A stretch of DNA of 64,000 bases from Streptomyces pseudovenezuelae (GCF_001513955.1 NZ_KQ948149.1:220227-284226); one strand, 5' to 3'. Positions 28,401 through 36,734 are shown, numbered from the stretch's first letter. The notes: generated by a model from the letters alone, not told the origin. Program-made: numbers and translations.

Positions 28401-29297
28401 CCGGTCGCCGTCGACCATCGACGGGTAGATCCGGTACGACAGCCGGGTCAGCCGGTCGACCCGCACGTTCACGTCGAAGATCTTGTTGTACGAGTACGCC
28501 CGTCCCTGCGCGGTGTGCCGTCCGGCGTAGCGCAGGGACTTCTTTCCGGTGAATCCGGCGCCCGCCTTCGCGGTGGGCGAGCCGGTCGGGCCGCGGTCGA
28601 CGAGCGAGAGCATGTCCGGCGGAACCGGCCCGTCGCTCGCCCCGGTCGAGAACTGCACGTCGGCGAGCTGGACGATGCCGGAGGCGCCGTTGTTCGCGGT
28701 GATGTCGAGCCGGAAGTGCCGGTACTCGGCGACGGCGTCCGCGGGGATGTCGTACGAGTTCGTCTGGAACCGTTCGGCGAAGGTCTCCCCGGCACGGGTG
28801 TCGAGGGCCTTCCAGTCCTTGCCGTCCGTGGAGCCCTTGAGCGTCCAGTCCCTCGGGTCGCGCTCGGCGGCGTCGTTGGCCGAGGTGAGCGCGTAGGTGA
28901 CCGCCTTGACCGGCTGGTCCAGGTCGAACTCCGCCCAGCCGGTGGAGGCGAAGGCCAGCCACTTGGTGCCCGGTTCGCTGTCGGCGAGGTTCTCCTTCAC
29001 CTCGCCGCCGGAGGCGTTCTCGGCGCTCGCCCGGACGTCGGTGACATGGTCGGTGACATTGCCCGGGATGCCGGTGCGGTAGCCGCCGTCGACGCCGGAG
29101 GCCCGGCCGCTGTCGACGGTGCTGGTCCAGTCGGGGGCCGGTTCGTCCGCCTCGAAGGAGGAGGTGAACCCCCGATCCGCCGGGGTGGGGGCCTCGGGCA
29201 GGGCGACCGCCGCGCCCTGGGAGCCCACCGTCATGACAAAGGCGGCCGTGAAGACGACCGCCGTACTCCGTCTGAGCCGAGTTCTGTACCGATCCAT
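25500..29297 (-). CDS. GH92 alpha-mannosidase B, multidomain, secreted
   Basis: This 1265-residue secreted protein has a signal peptide at about 1-33 (STAVVFTAAFVMTVGSQGAAVA). An F5/8C (discoidin, CBM32-like) domain follows at about 55-180 (GWAEFDLDQPVKAVTYALTS), then a second beta-sandwich (about 185-335) and the GH92 N- and catalytic domains to about 1130. These include FNFWTPVT, YTETNGWGYAF with the likely acid Glu, and GDEDNGEQSAWFLFSALGFY. A second F5/8C-like domain closes the protein. The GDEDNGEQ variant differs from GNDDLGAM in GH92-A, so the linkage specificity probably differs. The ATG at 29297 is favoured by the signal peptide and a GGGAGGGT ribosome-binding site. A GACAACGTTGTC operator lies 28 bp upstream. 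Confidence 0.94.
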   Translation of the reverse strand: MDRYRTRLRRSTAVVFTAAFVMTVGSQGAAVALPEAPTPADRGFTSSFEADEPAPDWTSTVDSGRASGVDGGYRTGIPGNVTDHVTDVRASAENASGGEVKENLADSEPGTKWLAFASTGWAEFDLDQPVKAVTYALTSANDAAERDPRDWTLKGSTDGKDWKALDTRAGETFAERFQTNSYDIPADAVAEYRHFRLDITANNGASGIVQLADVQFSTGASDGPVPPDMLSLVDRGPTGSPTAKAGAGFTGKKSLRYAGRHTAQGRAYSYNKIFDVNVRVDRLTRLSYRIYPSMVDGDRDYDSTNVSVDLAFTDGTFLSDLGARDQHGFTLSPQGQGASKALYVNQWNNVVARIGPVAAGKTVDRILVAYDSPGGPAKFRGWLDDVTLERAAPEEPRAHVSDYALTTRGTQSSGGFSRGNNFPATAVPHGFNFWTPVTNASSLSWLYDYARANNADNLPTIQAFSASHEPSPWMGDRQTFQVMPSAASGTPDTGRGARELAFRHENETARPYYYGVRFENGLKTEMAPTDHAAALRFSYPGDDASVLFDNVTDQAGLTLDKDAGVITGYSDVKSGLSTGATRLFVYGVFDRPVTEGSSSGVKGYLRFDAGSDRTVTLRLATSLISLDQAKDNLRQEIPDGTSFEQVRDRARGQWDRLLGKVEVEGATQDQLTTLYSSLYRLYLYPNSGFEKVGSKYQYASPFSPMPSPDTPTHTGAKIVDGKVYVNNGFWDTYRTTWPAYSLLTPSQAGEMVDGFVQQYKDGGWTSRWSSPGYADLMTGTSSDVAFADAYVKGVDFDARSAYDAALKNATVAPPSSGVGRKGMATSPFLGYTSTDTHEGLSWALEGYLNDYGIARMGQALYAKTGEKRYQEESAYFLNRARDYVNLFDQKAGFFQGRDDKGKWRVDSSSYDPRVWGYDYTETNGWGYAFTAPQDSRGLANLYGGRSGLADKLDRYFATPETASPEFVGSYDGVIHEMTEARDVRMGMYGHSNQVAHHVTYMYDAAGQPWKTQKNVREVLSRLYVGSEIGQGYHGDEDNGEQSAWFLFSALGFYPLVMGSGEYAVGSPLFTKATVHLENGRDLVVRAPKNSARNVYVRGLRVNGKPWTSTSLPHSVLSRGAVLDFDMGPRPSKWGTGKNAAPVSITQDDEVPTPRADVLAGDGALFDNTSATDATVTSVDLPVSGAVNGVQYTVTSSSDHAKAPTGWTLQGSDDGTGWKTLDRRSGESFAWDRQTRAFSVRSPGTYGKYRLVLDGEAVVSELELLA

Positions 29298-29325
29298 CGG
29301 CGAGTACCCTCCCTGCACAAGGACG

Positions 29326-29337
29326 GACAACGTTGTC
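29326..29337. promoter_or_regulatory. LacI-type operator upstream of GH92-B
   Basis: GACAACGTTGTC is identical to the site before GH92-A. On the minus strand a TTGACA (29382-29387) and TACTGA (29356-29361) lie upstream, with a long 20-base spacer, so the operator would fall just after the start of transcription. Confidence 0.65.
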
Positions 29338-29655
29338 ACACAATCCGTGCAAGGATCAGTAGGGGCCCAAGTGGACGGTGATGTCAAGGGTGTTGGCTGT
29401 GGCATTCGAGGCGTATGTCGCGAATTTTTCCGGCAAGCCTCGCACAGGGCGCTCATATTTCCGCGAGGTCTCAACTCGAAAACACCCAAGGCCAACATTG
29501 CGTTCGATCTTGCTCCGCCGACCGGAAGTGGACTATACCTGTCGGCAATTCACCCCACTCGCACGAACCTCTTGCACGAACCTGCTTGACCTGACCGCGG
29601 TGCCGGGGAGGATCCGGTTCACCGCCTGAGTCCTGGAGAAGGCGAGGACTTGAGC
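29338..29655. promoter_or_regulatory. Divergent control region between GH92-B and a CUT1 transporter
   Basis: This 318-bp gap has no gene and is less GC-rich than its surroundings. It holds a tandem 13-bp repeat, CTCGCACGAACCT / CTTGCACGAACCT (29558-29583), and a weak TTGCTC-N18-TATACC promoter (29510-29539) pointing right. The ribosome-binding site GAGGA at 29644 sets the start at 29656. Confidence 0.45.
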
Positions 29656-31101
29656 ATGGGATCCACTTCCGCAGACAGCCATGGTGACGACGGTGTCGGA
29701 CGCCGCGATCTGATCAAGCGGTCCGCCGCGCTCGGACTGGCCGCCGTTCCCGCGACCGGTTTTCTGTCCGCCTGCGCGAGCGGCGGCGGCGACGATTCGA
29801 GTGACGACGGCACCAAGGGCGCCACCTCGAAGGAGAACCCGTTCGGCGCGGCGAAGGGCAGCAAGCTCGACGTCGTGATCTTCAAGGGCGGCTACGGCGA
29901 CGACTACGCCAAGGCGTGGGAGGCCGACTTCCAGAAGAAGCTCGGCATCACCTCCACCCACACCGGCACCCAGGAGATCACCGGAAAGCTCCAGCCGCGC
30001 TTCAACGCGGGCAACCCGCCGGACATCGTGGACGACTCCGGCGCCCAGCAGATCAAGGTCGACGTCCTCTACAAGAACGGTCAGCTGCTCGACCTCGCCG
30101 AGGTCCTGGACGCGCCCGCGATCGACGACCCGAGCAAGAAGGTCAGCGACCTGATCATCCCGGGGACCCTCGACGCGGGTCTCCAGGGCGGCAAGGTCGT
30201 CGCCCTCAACTACATCTACACCGTCTGGGGCCTGTGGTACTCCGGCAAGCTCTTCAAGGAGAAGGGCTGGGAGGAGCCCAAGACCTGGGACGACTTCCTC
30301 GCCGTCTGCCAGGACGCCAAGAAGCAGGGCATCGGCGGCCTCGCCCACCAGGGCAAGTACCCGTACTACATCAACGTCGCCATCATGGACCTGATCGCCA
30401 AGAAGGGCGGTCTGGACGCCATGAAGGCGATCGACAACCTCGACCCGAAGGCCTTCGTCGGCTCGGACGCGGCCCAGGCCGGTGTCGAGGCGATCTACGA
30501 GGTGGTGGAGAAGGGCCTGTTGATGCCCGGCACCAACGGCCTGACCCACACCGAGTCCCAGACCCGCTGGAACCAGTACAAGGCCGCCTTCATCACCTGC
30601 GGTTCCTGGCTGGAGAACGAGCAGCTCAAGCAGACCCCGGCGGACTTCGACATGAAGTTCATGCCGATGCCGCTGCTGCCCGACAGCGCGCTGCCCTTCA
30701 CGGCGATCCGGGCCGGCTCCGGCGAGCCCTTCATCATCCCGGCCAAGGCCAAGAACCTGGCGGGCGCGAAGGAGTTCATGCGGCACATGCTCTCCAAGGA
30801 GTGGTCGACGCTCTTCGCCAAGGAGGCCAACTCCCTCACCATCCTCAAGGACGGTGTCGACCCGAGCGTGAAGCTGCGCCCCGGCACCCAGTCCACCGTC
30901 GAGGCCTCGAAGGCAGCCGGCGACGACACCTTCCGTTACCTGTACACCGAGTGGTACAGCGAGATGGGAGCGGCCATCGAGGCCGCGTCCAACGAGCTGA
31001 TGGCCAAGCGCATCCAGCCGAAGGAGTGGCTCAAGCGGGCCCAGGCCGCGGTCGACAAGCAGGCCAAGGACCCGGCCTCCAAGAAGAACCACCGGGACTG
31101 A
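29656..31101 (+). CDS. CUT1 sugar-binding lipoprotein (Tat type)
   Basis: This 481-residue binding protein has a twin-arginine motif (GRRDLIKRSAALG) and a lipobox (FLSAC), so it is a Tat-dependent lipoprotein. The mature part is a cluster-B solute-binding fold (TGTQEITGKLQPRFNAGNPP, IYTVWGLWYSGKLF). The ATG at 29656 is preferred to the TTG at 29650 on ribosome-binding-site spacing. A strong 14-bp hairpin separates it from the permease genes. It corresponds in position to SCO6005 (from memory); the ligand is not established here. Confidence 0.92.
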   Translation: MGSTSADSHGDDGVGRRDLIKRSAALGLAAVPATGFLSACASGGGDDSSDDGTKGATSKENPFGAAKGSKLDVVIFKGGYGDDYAKAWEADFQKKLGITSTHTGTQEITGKLQPRFNAGNPPDIVDDSGAQQIKVDVLYKNGQLLDLAEVLDAPAIDDPSKKVSDLIIPGTLDAGLQGGKVVALNYIYTVWGLWYSGKLFKEKGWEEPKTWDDFLAVCQDAKKQGIGGLAHQGKYPYYINVAIMDLIAKKGGLDAMKAIDNLDPKAFVGSDAAQAGVEAIYEVVEKGLLMPGTNGLTHTESQTRWNQYKAAFITCGSWLENEQLKQTPADFDMKFMPMPLLPDSALPFTAIRAGSGEPFIIPAKAKNLAGAKEFMRHMLSKEWSTLFAKEANSLTILKDGVDPSVKLRPGTQSTVEASKAAGDDTFRYLYTEWYSEMGAAIEAASNELMAKRIQPKEWLKRAQAAVDKQAKDPASKKNHRD

Positions 31102-31112
31102 CCGCACCGCCG

Positions 31113-31144
31113 TTTCCCGGGCCGGAGCACTCCGGCCCGGGAAA
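31113..31144 (+). terminator. Intercistronic hairpin after the binding-protein gene
   Basis: TTTCCCGGGCCGGA and TCCGGCCCGGGAAA form a perfect 14-bp stem with the tetraloop GCAC, and no T-run follows. Inside an operon this usually acts as a partial terminator or mRNA-stabilising end, so the binding protein is made in excess over the permeases. Confidence 0.75.
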
Positions 31145-31168
31145 GGACCCCAGGGGCAGGAATCGCCA

Positions 31169-32104
31169 ATGCACAAAGGGCAGTACAGGTTCGTCGCGGG
31201 ATTTCTCCTCGCACCCGTGTCGCTCTACCTGATCTTCGTGATCTGGCCTTACATCCAGACGATCGGCTATTCGCTGACCGACTGGAAGGGGCAGTCGCAG
31301 ACGTTCAAGTTCATCGGCCTGGACAACTACAAGGCGCTGTTCCAGGACGACGTCTTCATGCAGGCCATCTGGCACAACATCCTGTTCCTGATCTTCATCC
31401 CGGTGATCACCATTCTGCTCGCGCTGTTCTTCGCGTTCATGCTGAACGCGGGAGGCCGCAGCAGGGCCGGCGGGGTGCGGGGAGTCGCCGGATCGCAGGT
31501 CTACAAAATCGTCTACTTCTTTCCCCAGGTGCTGTCGCTGGCCATCGTCGCCGTGCTGTTCAACGCGGTGTACCGCAGTGACGGCGGCGGTCTCCTCAAC
31601 GGATTCCTGATCAAACTCGGCCTGGTCGACGCCGAGAATCCGATGGAATGGCTCAACGAGCCCAACCTGGTGCTGTGGATGCTGGTCATCGCCGTGGTGT
31701 GGCACGGGGTCGGCTTCTACCTCGTGCTGTTCTCGGCTGCCATGCAGTCCATCCCGAGGGACATCTACGAGGCCGCGCTCATCGACGGCGCGGGCCGCAA
31801 CCAGTCCTTCTTCCGCATCACCCTGCCGCTGCTGTGGGACACCGTGCAGACCGCCTGGGTCTATCTGGGCATCGTCGCGATGGACATGTTCGTGCTGGTG
31901 TCGTCGATGACCCAGAACATGGGCGCCTACGGCGGCGGTCCCGACCATCACAGCGATGTGATGTCGACGGTGATGATGCGCAACTTCCAGTACTTCGGCA
32001 AGAGCGGATACGCCTGCGCGATGGGCGTCGTCATGCTGCTGCTCACCCTGGTCCTGTCCGTGGTCATGCTGCGTGCCACCCGCCGCGACCGCGTCGAGTT
32101 CTGA
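31169..32104 (+). CDS. CUT1 ABC transporter permease (MalF/MsmF type)
   Basis: This 311-residue inner-membrane permease has six helices and the EAA loop YEAALIDGAGRNQSFFRITL at about residue 205. It pairs with the next gene and the upstream binding protein. There is no nucleotide-binding subunit in the operon, so it probably uses the shared MsiK ATPase. Confidence 0.92.
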   Translation: MHKGQYRFVAGFLLAPVSLYLIFVIWPYIQTIGYSLTDWKGQSQTFKFIGLDNYKALFQDDVFMQAIWHNILFLIFIPVITILLALFFAFMLNAGGRSRAGGVRGVAGSQVYKIVYFFPQVLSLAIVAVLFNAVYRSDGGGLLNGFLIKLGLVDAENPMEWLNEPNLVLWMLVIAVVWHGVGFYLVLFSAAMQSIPRDIYEAALIDGAGRNQSFFRITLPLLWDTVQTAWVYLGIVAMDMFVLVSSMTQNMGAYGGGPDHHSDVMSTVMMRNFQYFGKSGYACAMGVVMLLLTLVLSVVMLRATRRDRVEF

Positions 32105-32121
32105 GCGGGAGAGATACGACG

Positions 32122-33045
32122 ATGAGCGCACCCATCAAGGAGACCGCCGCCGTCCCGGCGCAGCGGACCACGGGCACGGCCCCGGCCCGCCCCGGCAGCG
32201 AGCGCAGCGAGGGCGTCGTCCTGAACGCCTTCTCGCACGGCTTCCTCGCGCTGTGGGCCCTGCTGATCGTGCTGCCCCTGCTGTGGCTGGTGCTGAGCTC
32301 CTTCAAGACCGACGCCCAGATCGGCGGTTCGGCCTTCGGCTGGCCTCAGCACTGGTCCCTCGGTGTCTTCGGACGGGCCTGGGACAAGGGCATCGGCGAC
32401 TACTTCCTGAACACCGTCATCGTGCTGGTCTTCTCGGTGCCGTTGACGATGCTGCTGGGTTCCATGGCCGCCTACGTCCTGGCCCGCTACCAGTTCTGGG
32501 GCAACAGGTTCCTGTACTTCTTCTTCGTCGCGGGCGCGATGTTCCCGGTGTTCCTGGCCCTGGTCCCGCTGTTCTTCATGGTCAAGCGGCTGGACATGCT
32601 GAACACCTACCAGGGGCTGATCCTGGTGTACGTCGCCTACTCGATGCCGTTCACGGTGTTCTTCATGCACGCGTTCTTCCGGACGCTGCCCACGGCCGTG
32701 TTCGAGGCCGCGGTGCTCGACGGCGCCTCGCACACCCGGACCTTCTTCCAGGTCATGCTGCCGATGGCGAAGCCGGGGCTGATCAGTGTCGGCATCTTCA
32801 ACACGCTCGGCCAGTGGAACCAGTTCATCCTGCCCACGGTGCTGATGCAGCCGCAGAGCGGTGACGATCCGGAGCGCTATGTGCTCACCCAGGGCCTGAT
32901 CCAGCTCCAGCAGCAGATGGGGTACGCCTCGGACCTGCCGGTGCTCTTCGCCGGGGTGACCATCGCGATGATCCCCATGCTGGTGGTGTACCTGTCGTTC
33001 CAGCGCCAGGTGCAGGCGGGCCTGACGTCGGCGACCTTGAAGTAG
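32122..33045 (+). CDS. CUT1 ABC transporter permease (MalG/MsmG type)
   Basis: This 307-residue partner permease has a 35-residue cytoplasmic N-terminus, six helices and the EAA loop EAAVLDGASHTRTFFQVMLP. The ATG at 32122 follows GGGAGA, 17 bp after the previous stop. A terminator-like hairpin follows before the ROK regulator. Confidence 0.92.
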   Translation: MSAPIKETAAVPAQRTTGTAPARPGSERSEGVVLNAFSHGFLALWALLIVLPLLWLVLSSFKTDAQIGGSAFGWPQHWSLGVFGRAWDKGIGDYFLNTVIVLVFSVPLTMLLGSMAAYVLARYQFWGNRFLYFFFVAGAMFPVFLALVPLFFMVKRLDMLNTYQGLILVYVAYSMPFTVFFMHAFFRTLPTAVFEAAVLDGASHTRTFFQVMLPMAKPGLISVGIFNTLGQWNQFILPTVLMQPQSGDDPERYVLTQGLIQLQQQMGYASDLPVLFAGVTIAMIPMLVVYLSFQRQVQAGLTSATLK

Positions 33046-33065
33046 CTCTCGGCGATCGCACGGAA

Positions 33066-33097
33066 GCGCACTGTCCCCGGTTCCGGTGACGGTGCGC
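33066..33097 (+). terminator. Terminator after the CUT1 operon
   Basis: GCGCACTGTC pairs with GACGGTGCGC with one mismatch, 20 bp after the permease stop. The remaining gap to rok7B7 is AT-richer (CTTAGAGTTCACTAGTTGGAC) but shows no convincing promoter pair. Confidence 0.55.
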
Positions 33098-33228
33098 TGA
33101 GGTGTGCGCTACACCCCGGATACTGTTCAACCTCTTGACGGGAGGCGACCCTAACGGCTCAGCTTAGAGTTCACTAGTTGGACATAGACGGGGCCTCATC
33201 GCTGCGGTCCCGCGCGCAGGAGGTCGTC

Positions 33229-34428
33229 GTGGAGACTCCGGGGTCGCAGTCGTCGCTGCACCGAGCCAACCTGGAGCGGGTCGTCCGGGCCGTCCGGCTG
33301 GCCGGGTCGCTCACGCAGGCGGAGATCGCGCGGACCACGGGTCTGTCCGCCGCGACCGTCTCCAACATCGTCCGCGAGCTCAAGGACGGCGGAACCGTCG
33401 AGGTCACGCCCACGTCGGCGGGTGGCCGGCGGGCCCGCGCGGTCTCCCTGAGCGGAGACGCCGGCATCGTCATAGGGGTGGACTTCGGGCACACCCATTT
33501 GCGCGTCGCAGTCGGGAACCTCGCCCATCAGGTGCTCGCCGAGGAGTCCGAGCCGCTGGACGTGGACGCCTCCTCCACTCAAGGCTTCGACCGGGCGGAA
33601 CAGCTGGTCAACCGGCTGATCGAGGCGACCGGTGTGGACCGTACGAAGATCGCCGGGGTGGGCCTCGGCGTCCCTGGCCCGATCGACCTGGAATCCGGCT
33701 CCCTGGGCTCCTCGGCCATCCTGCCGGGCTGGATCGGCACCAAGCCCGCGGAGGAGCTCCAGGGGCGCCTCGGCGTGCCTGTGCACGTGGACAACGACGC
33801 GAACCTCGGTGCCCTCGGCGAACTCGTCTGGGGCAGTGGCCGGGGGGTTCGCGACCTGGCGTACATCAAGGTCGCGAGCGGTGTGGGCGCCGGACTGGTG
33901 ATCAGCGGCAAGATCTACCGGGGCCCGGGTGGCACAGCGGGAGAAATCGGGCATATTACTCTTGATGAGTCCGGCCCCGTCTGCCGTTGCGGCAACCGTG
34001 GCTGCCTGGAGACCTTTGCGGCCGCGCGCTATGTGCTCCCGCTGCTCCAGTCCAGCCACGGCACCGATCTCACCATGGAAGGCGTTGTTCGACTCGCACG
34101 GGACGGAGACCCTGGCTGCCGTCGGGTGATCGCCGACGTCGGCCGACACATCGGCAGTGGAGTCGCCAATCTCTGCAACTTGCTGAACCCGAGCCGAGTC
34201 GTCCTGGGCGGTGATCTCGCCGAGGCCGGTGAGCTGGTGCTCGGTCCGATCAGGGAGTCCGTCGGTCGCTATGCGATCCCCAGTGCGGCTCGTCAACTGT
34301 CCGTACTTCCGGGGGCACTTGGCGGTCGTGCCGAGGTGCTCGGAGCACTTGCTCTCGCCCTCAGCGAGATGGGTGATTCGACCCTTTTGGACAGCACGCT
34401 GCACGCAGCGACACCTGCCTTCACTTAG
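33229..34428 (+). CDS. rok7B7: ROK-family transcriptional regulator (Rok7B7 orthologue)
   Basis: This 399-residue regulator has an N-terminal winged helix (LTQAEIARTTGLSAATVSNI) and a ROK kinase-like domain. The latter shows GVDFGHTHLRVAVGN, GVPGPIDLESG, VDNDANLGALGE and the zinc motif CRCGNRGCLET. The GTG at 33229 is chosen because AGGAGG lies 5 bases upstream; longer forms lack a ribosome-binding site. It sits between a CUT1 operon and xylFGH, exactly as Rok7B7 (SCO6008) does in S. coelicolor. There it is known to affect xylose use, carbon catabolite repression and antibiotic production. By analogy it should control the neighbouring transport genes. Confidence 0.93.
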   Translation: METPGSQSSLHRANLERVVRAVRLAGSLTQAEIARTTGLSAATVSNIVRELKDGGTVEVTPTSAGGRRARAVSLSGDAGIVIGVDFGHTHLRVAVGNLAHQVLAEESEPLDVDASSTQGFDRAEQLVNRLIEATGVDRTKIAGVGLGVPGPIDLESGSLGSSAILPGWIGTKPAEELQGRLGVPVHVDNDANLGALGELVWGSGRGVRDLAYIKVASGVGAGLVISGKIYRGPGGTAGEIGHITLDESGPVCRCGNRGCLETFAAARYVLPLLQSSHGTDLTMEGVVRLARDGDPGCRRVIADVGRHIGSGVANLCNLLNPSRVVLGGDLAEAGELVLGPIRESVGRYAIPSAARQLSVLPGALGGRAEVLGALALALSEMGDSTLLDSTLHAATPAFT

Positions 34429-34549
34429 AGAACGCAAGACGTCGTTGCCATCTCGTTAAGTATTTACTTCTTGACGTCGCACGTGCGGCCGAGTTGACTT
34501 CCAGCCACCTCGGCCGCAACGACGCGGCCTCGTCAGGGAGGTTTCTCAA

Positions 34550-35653
34550 GTGAACACGCTCATGCGTCGTGTGGCCGTATCCGTCGCGATCTCGGCGCTC
34601 GCCGTCTCGGCCGCGGCCTGTGGCAAGGCCGGCGACGACGACAACGGCAGTGACAGCAGCAGCTCCGGCTCCGGCGGCAAGTCGATCGGCCTGCTCCTGC
34701 CCGACAACGTCACCGCGCGGTACGAGAAGTTCGACAAGCCGTACTTCGAGGACAAGGTCAAGGAGCTGTGCAGCGACTGCACCGTGTCCTACGCCAACGC
34801 CGCGGCCGACCCGGCCAAGCAGGCCCAGCAGATGAGCAGCATGGTCACCAAGGGCGTCAAGGTGATCGTGGTGTCGGCGCAGGACTCCGCCGCCATCAAG
34901 TCCTCCATCGCCTCCGCGGTGAGCAAGGGCGTCAAGGTCGTCGCGTACGACCGTCTGGCCCAGGGCCCGGTCTCCGCGTACGTCTCCTTCGACAACGTCA
35001 AGGTCGGCGAGCTCCAGGGTCAGGCCCTGCTCGACGCCCTCGGCTCCAAGGCGACCCCCAGCGCGAACGTCGTCATGATCAACGGTGACGACGCCGACCC
35101 GAACGCCGGTCAGTTCAAGGAGGGCGCGCACAAGGTCCTCGACGGCAAGGTCAAGATCGCCTACGAGCAGTCCGGCCTGTGGAAGGACACCGTCGCCGCG
35201 CAGAAGATGTCCGCGGCCATCACCCAGCTGGGCGCCAAGAAGATCGCGGGCGTCTACGCCGCCAACGACGGCATGGCCGGTGGTATCGCCAACACCCTCA
35301 AGGGTGCGGGCATCAGCACCATCCCGCTGACCGGTCAGGACGCCGAGCTCGCCGCCATCCAGCGGATCGTCGCCGGCACCCAGTCCGCCACGGTCTACAA
35401 GGCCTACAAGCCGGAGGCCGACACCGCCGCCGAGCTCGCGGTCAACCTGCTCCAGGGCAAGGACATCAAGTCCCTCGCCGACACCGAGGTCACCAGCGGT
35501 TCCGGCGACAAGGTCCAGGCGAAGCTCCTGACCCCGGTCTCGGTCACCGTGAAGAACATCAAGGACACGGTCGTCAAGGACGGTCTCTACACCGTCGCCC
35601 AGATCTGCACCGCCGACTACGCCGCCGCGTGCAAGAAGGCCGGCCTTCAGTAA
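34550..35653 (+). CDS. xylF: D-xylose ABC transporter, substrate-binding lipoprotein
   Basis: This 367-residue CUT2-type periplasmic-binding-protein-like lipoprotein has a signal peptide and lipobox (AVSAAACGK) at about residue 24. The two-lobed fold is clear (IGLLLPDNVTARYEKFDKPY, VVAYDRLAQGPVSAYVSFDN, VYAANDGMAGGIANTLKGAG). The GTG at 34550 follows GGGAGG. The 121-bp leader contains AAGTA-TT-TACTT (34458-34469), a possible ROK operator. A hairpin after the gene separates it from xylG. Equivalent to SCO6009, from memory. Confidence 0.93.
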   Translation: MNTLMRRVAVSVAISALAVSAAACGKAGDDDNGSDSSSSGSGGKSIGLLLPDNVTARYEKFDKPYFEDKVKELCSDCTVSYANAAADPAKQAQQMSSMVTKGVKVIVVSAQDSAAIKSSIASAVSKGVKVVAYDRLAQGPVSAYVSFDNVKVGELQGQALLDALGSKATPSANVVMINGDDADPNAGQFKEGAHKVLDGKVKIAYEQSGLWKDTVAAQKMSAAITQLGAKKIAGVYAANDGMAGGIANTLKGAGISTIPLTGQDAELAAIQRIVAGTQSATVYKAYKPEADTAAELAVNLLQGKDIKSLADTEVTSGSGDKVQAKLLTPVSVTVKNIKDTVVKDGLYTVAQICTADYAAACKKAGLQ

Positions 35654-35714
35654 GAGCCGCTGAGCCCCGGGGCGCGTCCTTCGACGGATCCGCCCCGAGG
35701 CAGGCACCAAGCCT

Positions 35715-35764
35715 GTCCGGCGCCCGCACCGCCTTCATACCCCGCTGCGGGGCGGGCGCCGGAC
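35715..35764 (+). terminator. Intercistronic hairpin between xylF and xylG
   Basis: GTCCGGCGCCCGC (35715-35727) pairs perfectly with GCGGGCGCCGGAC (35752-35764) across a 24-base loop. It lies within a 298-bp gene-free gap inside the xylFGH operon and probably gives attenuation or 3'-end protection of the xylF message. The rest of the gap holds an AT-rich patch (GACTAGTAAAT at 35818) that could be a secondary promoter. Confidence 0.65.
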
Positions 35765-35951
35765 GGAAGCATGGCGGACGCAGCCGTTGCCAAGAGGCAT
35801 CGGCCGCGCGCATGTTCGACTAGTAAATCCGTGCTTACGGCACAACTCGTCAGTCGAGTGCTACGAGCCTGAGTGCCACGAGCGCAACCCCTCCGCGCCT
35901 TACCCCAAGCGCGGCATCCCCGCCGGTCAGGCGGCGAAGGAGATGGTTCAC

Positions 35952-36734
35952 GTGTCCGCTACGCCCGTGCTGGCGTTGCGCGGAGTCTCCAAGCGATTCG
36001 GTGCGGTGCAGGCCCTCACCGATGTCGAACTGGAGGTCCACGCCGGAGAAGTGGTCGCCCTGGTCGGCGACAACGGCGCCGGAAAGTCCACGCTGGTCAA
36101 GACGATCGCCGGTGTTCACCCCATCGATGAGGGCGTCATCGAGTGGGACGGCAAGCCGGTCAGCATCAACAAGCCGCACGACGCCCAGGGACTCGGCGTC
36201 GCGACGGTCTACCAGGACCTCGCCCTGTGCGACAACCTCGACGTGGTAGGCAACCTCTACCTCGGACGTGAGCTGCTGCGCCGCGGCATCATCGACGAGG
36301 TCTCGATGGAGCAGAAGGCCCGCGAGCTGCTGAGCACGCTCTCCATCCGCATCCCGAGTGTGCGCATCCCGATCGCGAGTCTGTCCGGCGGTCAGCGCCA
36401 GGTCGTCGCCATCGCGCGCGCCCTGATCGGCGACCCCAAGGTCGTCATCCTGGACGAGCCCACGGCCGCCCTCGGTGTCGAGCAGACCGCGCAGGTCCTC
36501 GACCTCGTCGAGCGACTGCGCGAGCGCAACCTCGGCGTCATCCTCATCAGCCACAACATGGCCGACGTGAAGGCCGTCGCCGACACCGTCGCCGTGCTGC
36601 GTCTGGGCAGGAACAACGGTTCCTTCTCGGTGAAGGACACCAGTCAGGAAGAGATCATCTCCGCGATCACGGGTGCCACGGACAATGCCGTGACCCGTCG
36701 TGCGGGGCGTCGCAGCACGGAGGCCGCGAAGTGA
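35952..36734 (+). CDS. xylG: D-xylose ABC transporter ATP-binding protein, half-size
   Basis: This 260-residue ABC ATPase has Walker A GDNGAGKSTL, Q-loop VYQDLAL, signature LSGGQRQ and Walker B VVILDEPTAA. It has one nucleotide-binding domain, whereas XylG of E. coli is a tandem duplication of about 510 residues, so this one must act as a homodimer. The GTG at 35952 lies 9 bases after AAGGAG; the ATG at 35943 is too close to that site. Its stop overlaps the xylH start (GTGA). Confidence 0.92.
   Translation: MSATPVLALRGVSKRFGAVQALTDVELEVHAGEVVALVGDNGAGKSTLVKTIAGVHPIDEGVIEWDGKPVSINKPHDAQGLGVATVYQDLALCDNLDVVGNLYLGRELLRRGIIDEVSMEQKARELLSTLSIRIPSVRIPIASLSGGQRQVVAIARALIGDPKVVILDEPTAALGVEQTAQVLDLVERLRERNLGVILISHNMADVKAVADTVAVLRLGRNNGSFSVKDTSQEEIISAITGATDNAVTRRAGRRSTEAAK

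Noticed and set aside
33135..33170. TTGACG ... TAGAGT before rok7B7 as a promoter.
   Set aside because: The spacer is 24 bases, too long for a normal -35/-10 pair.
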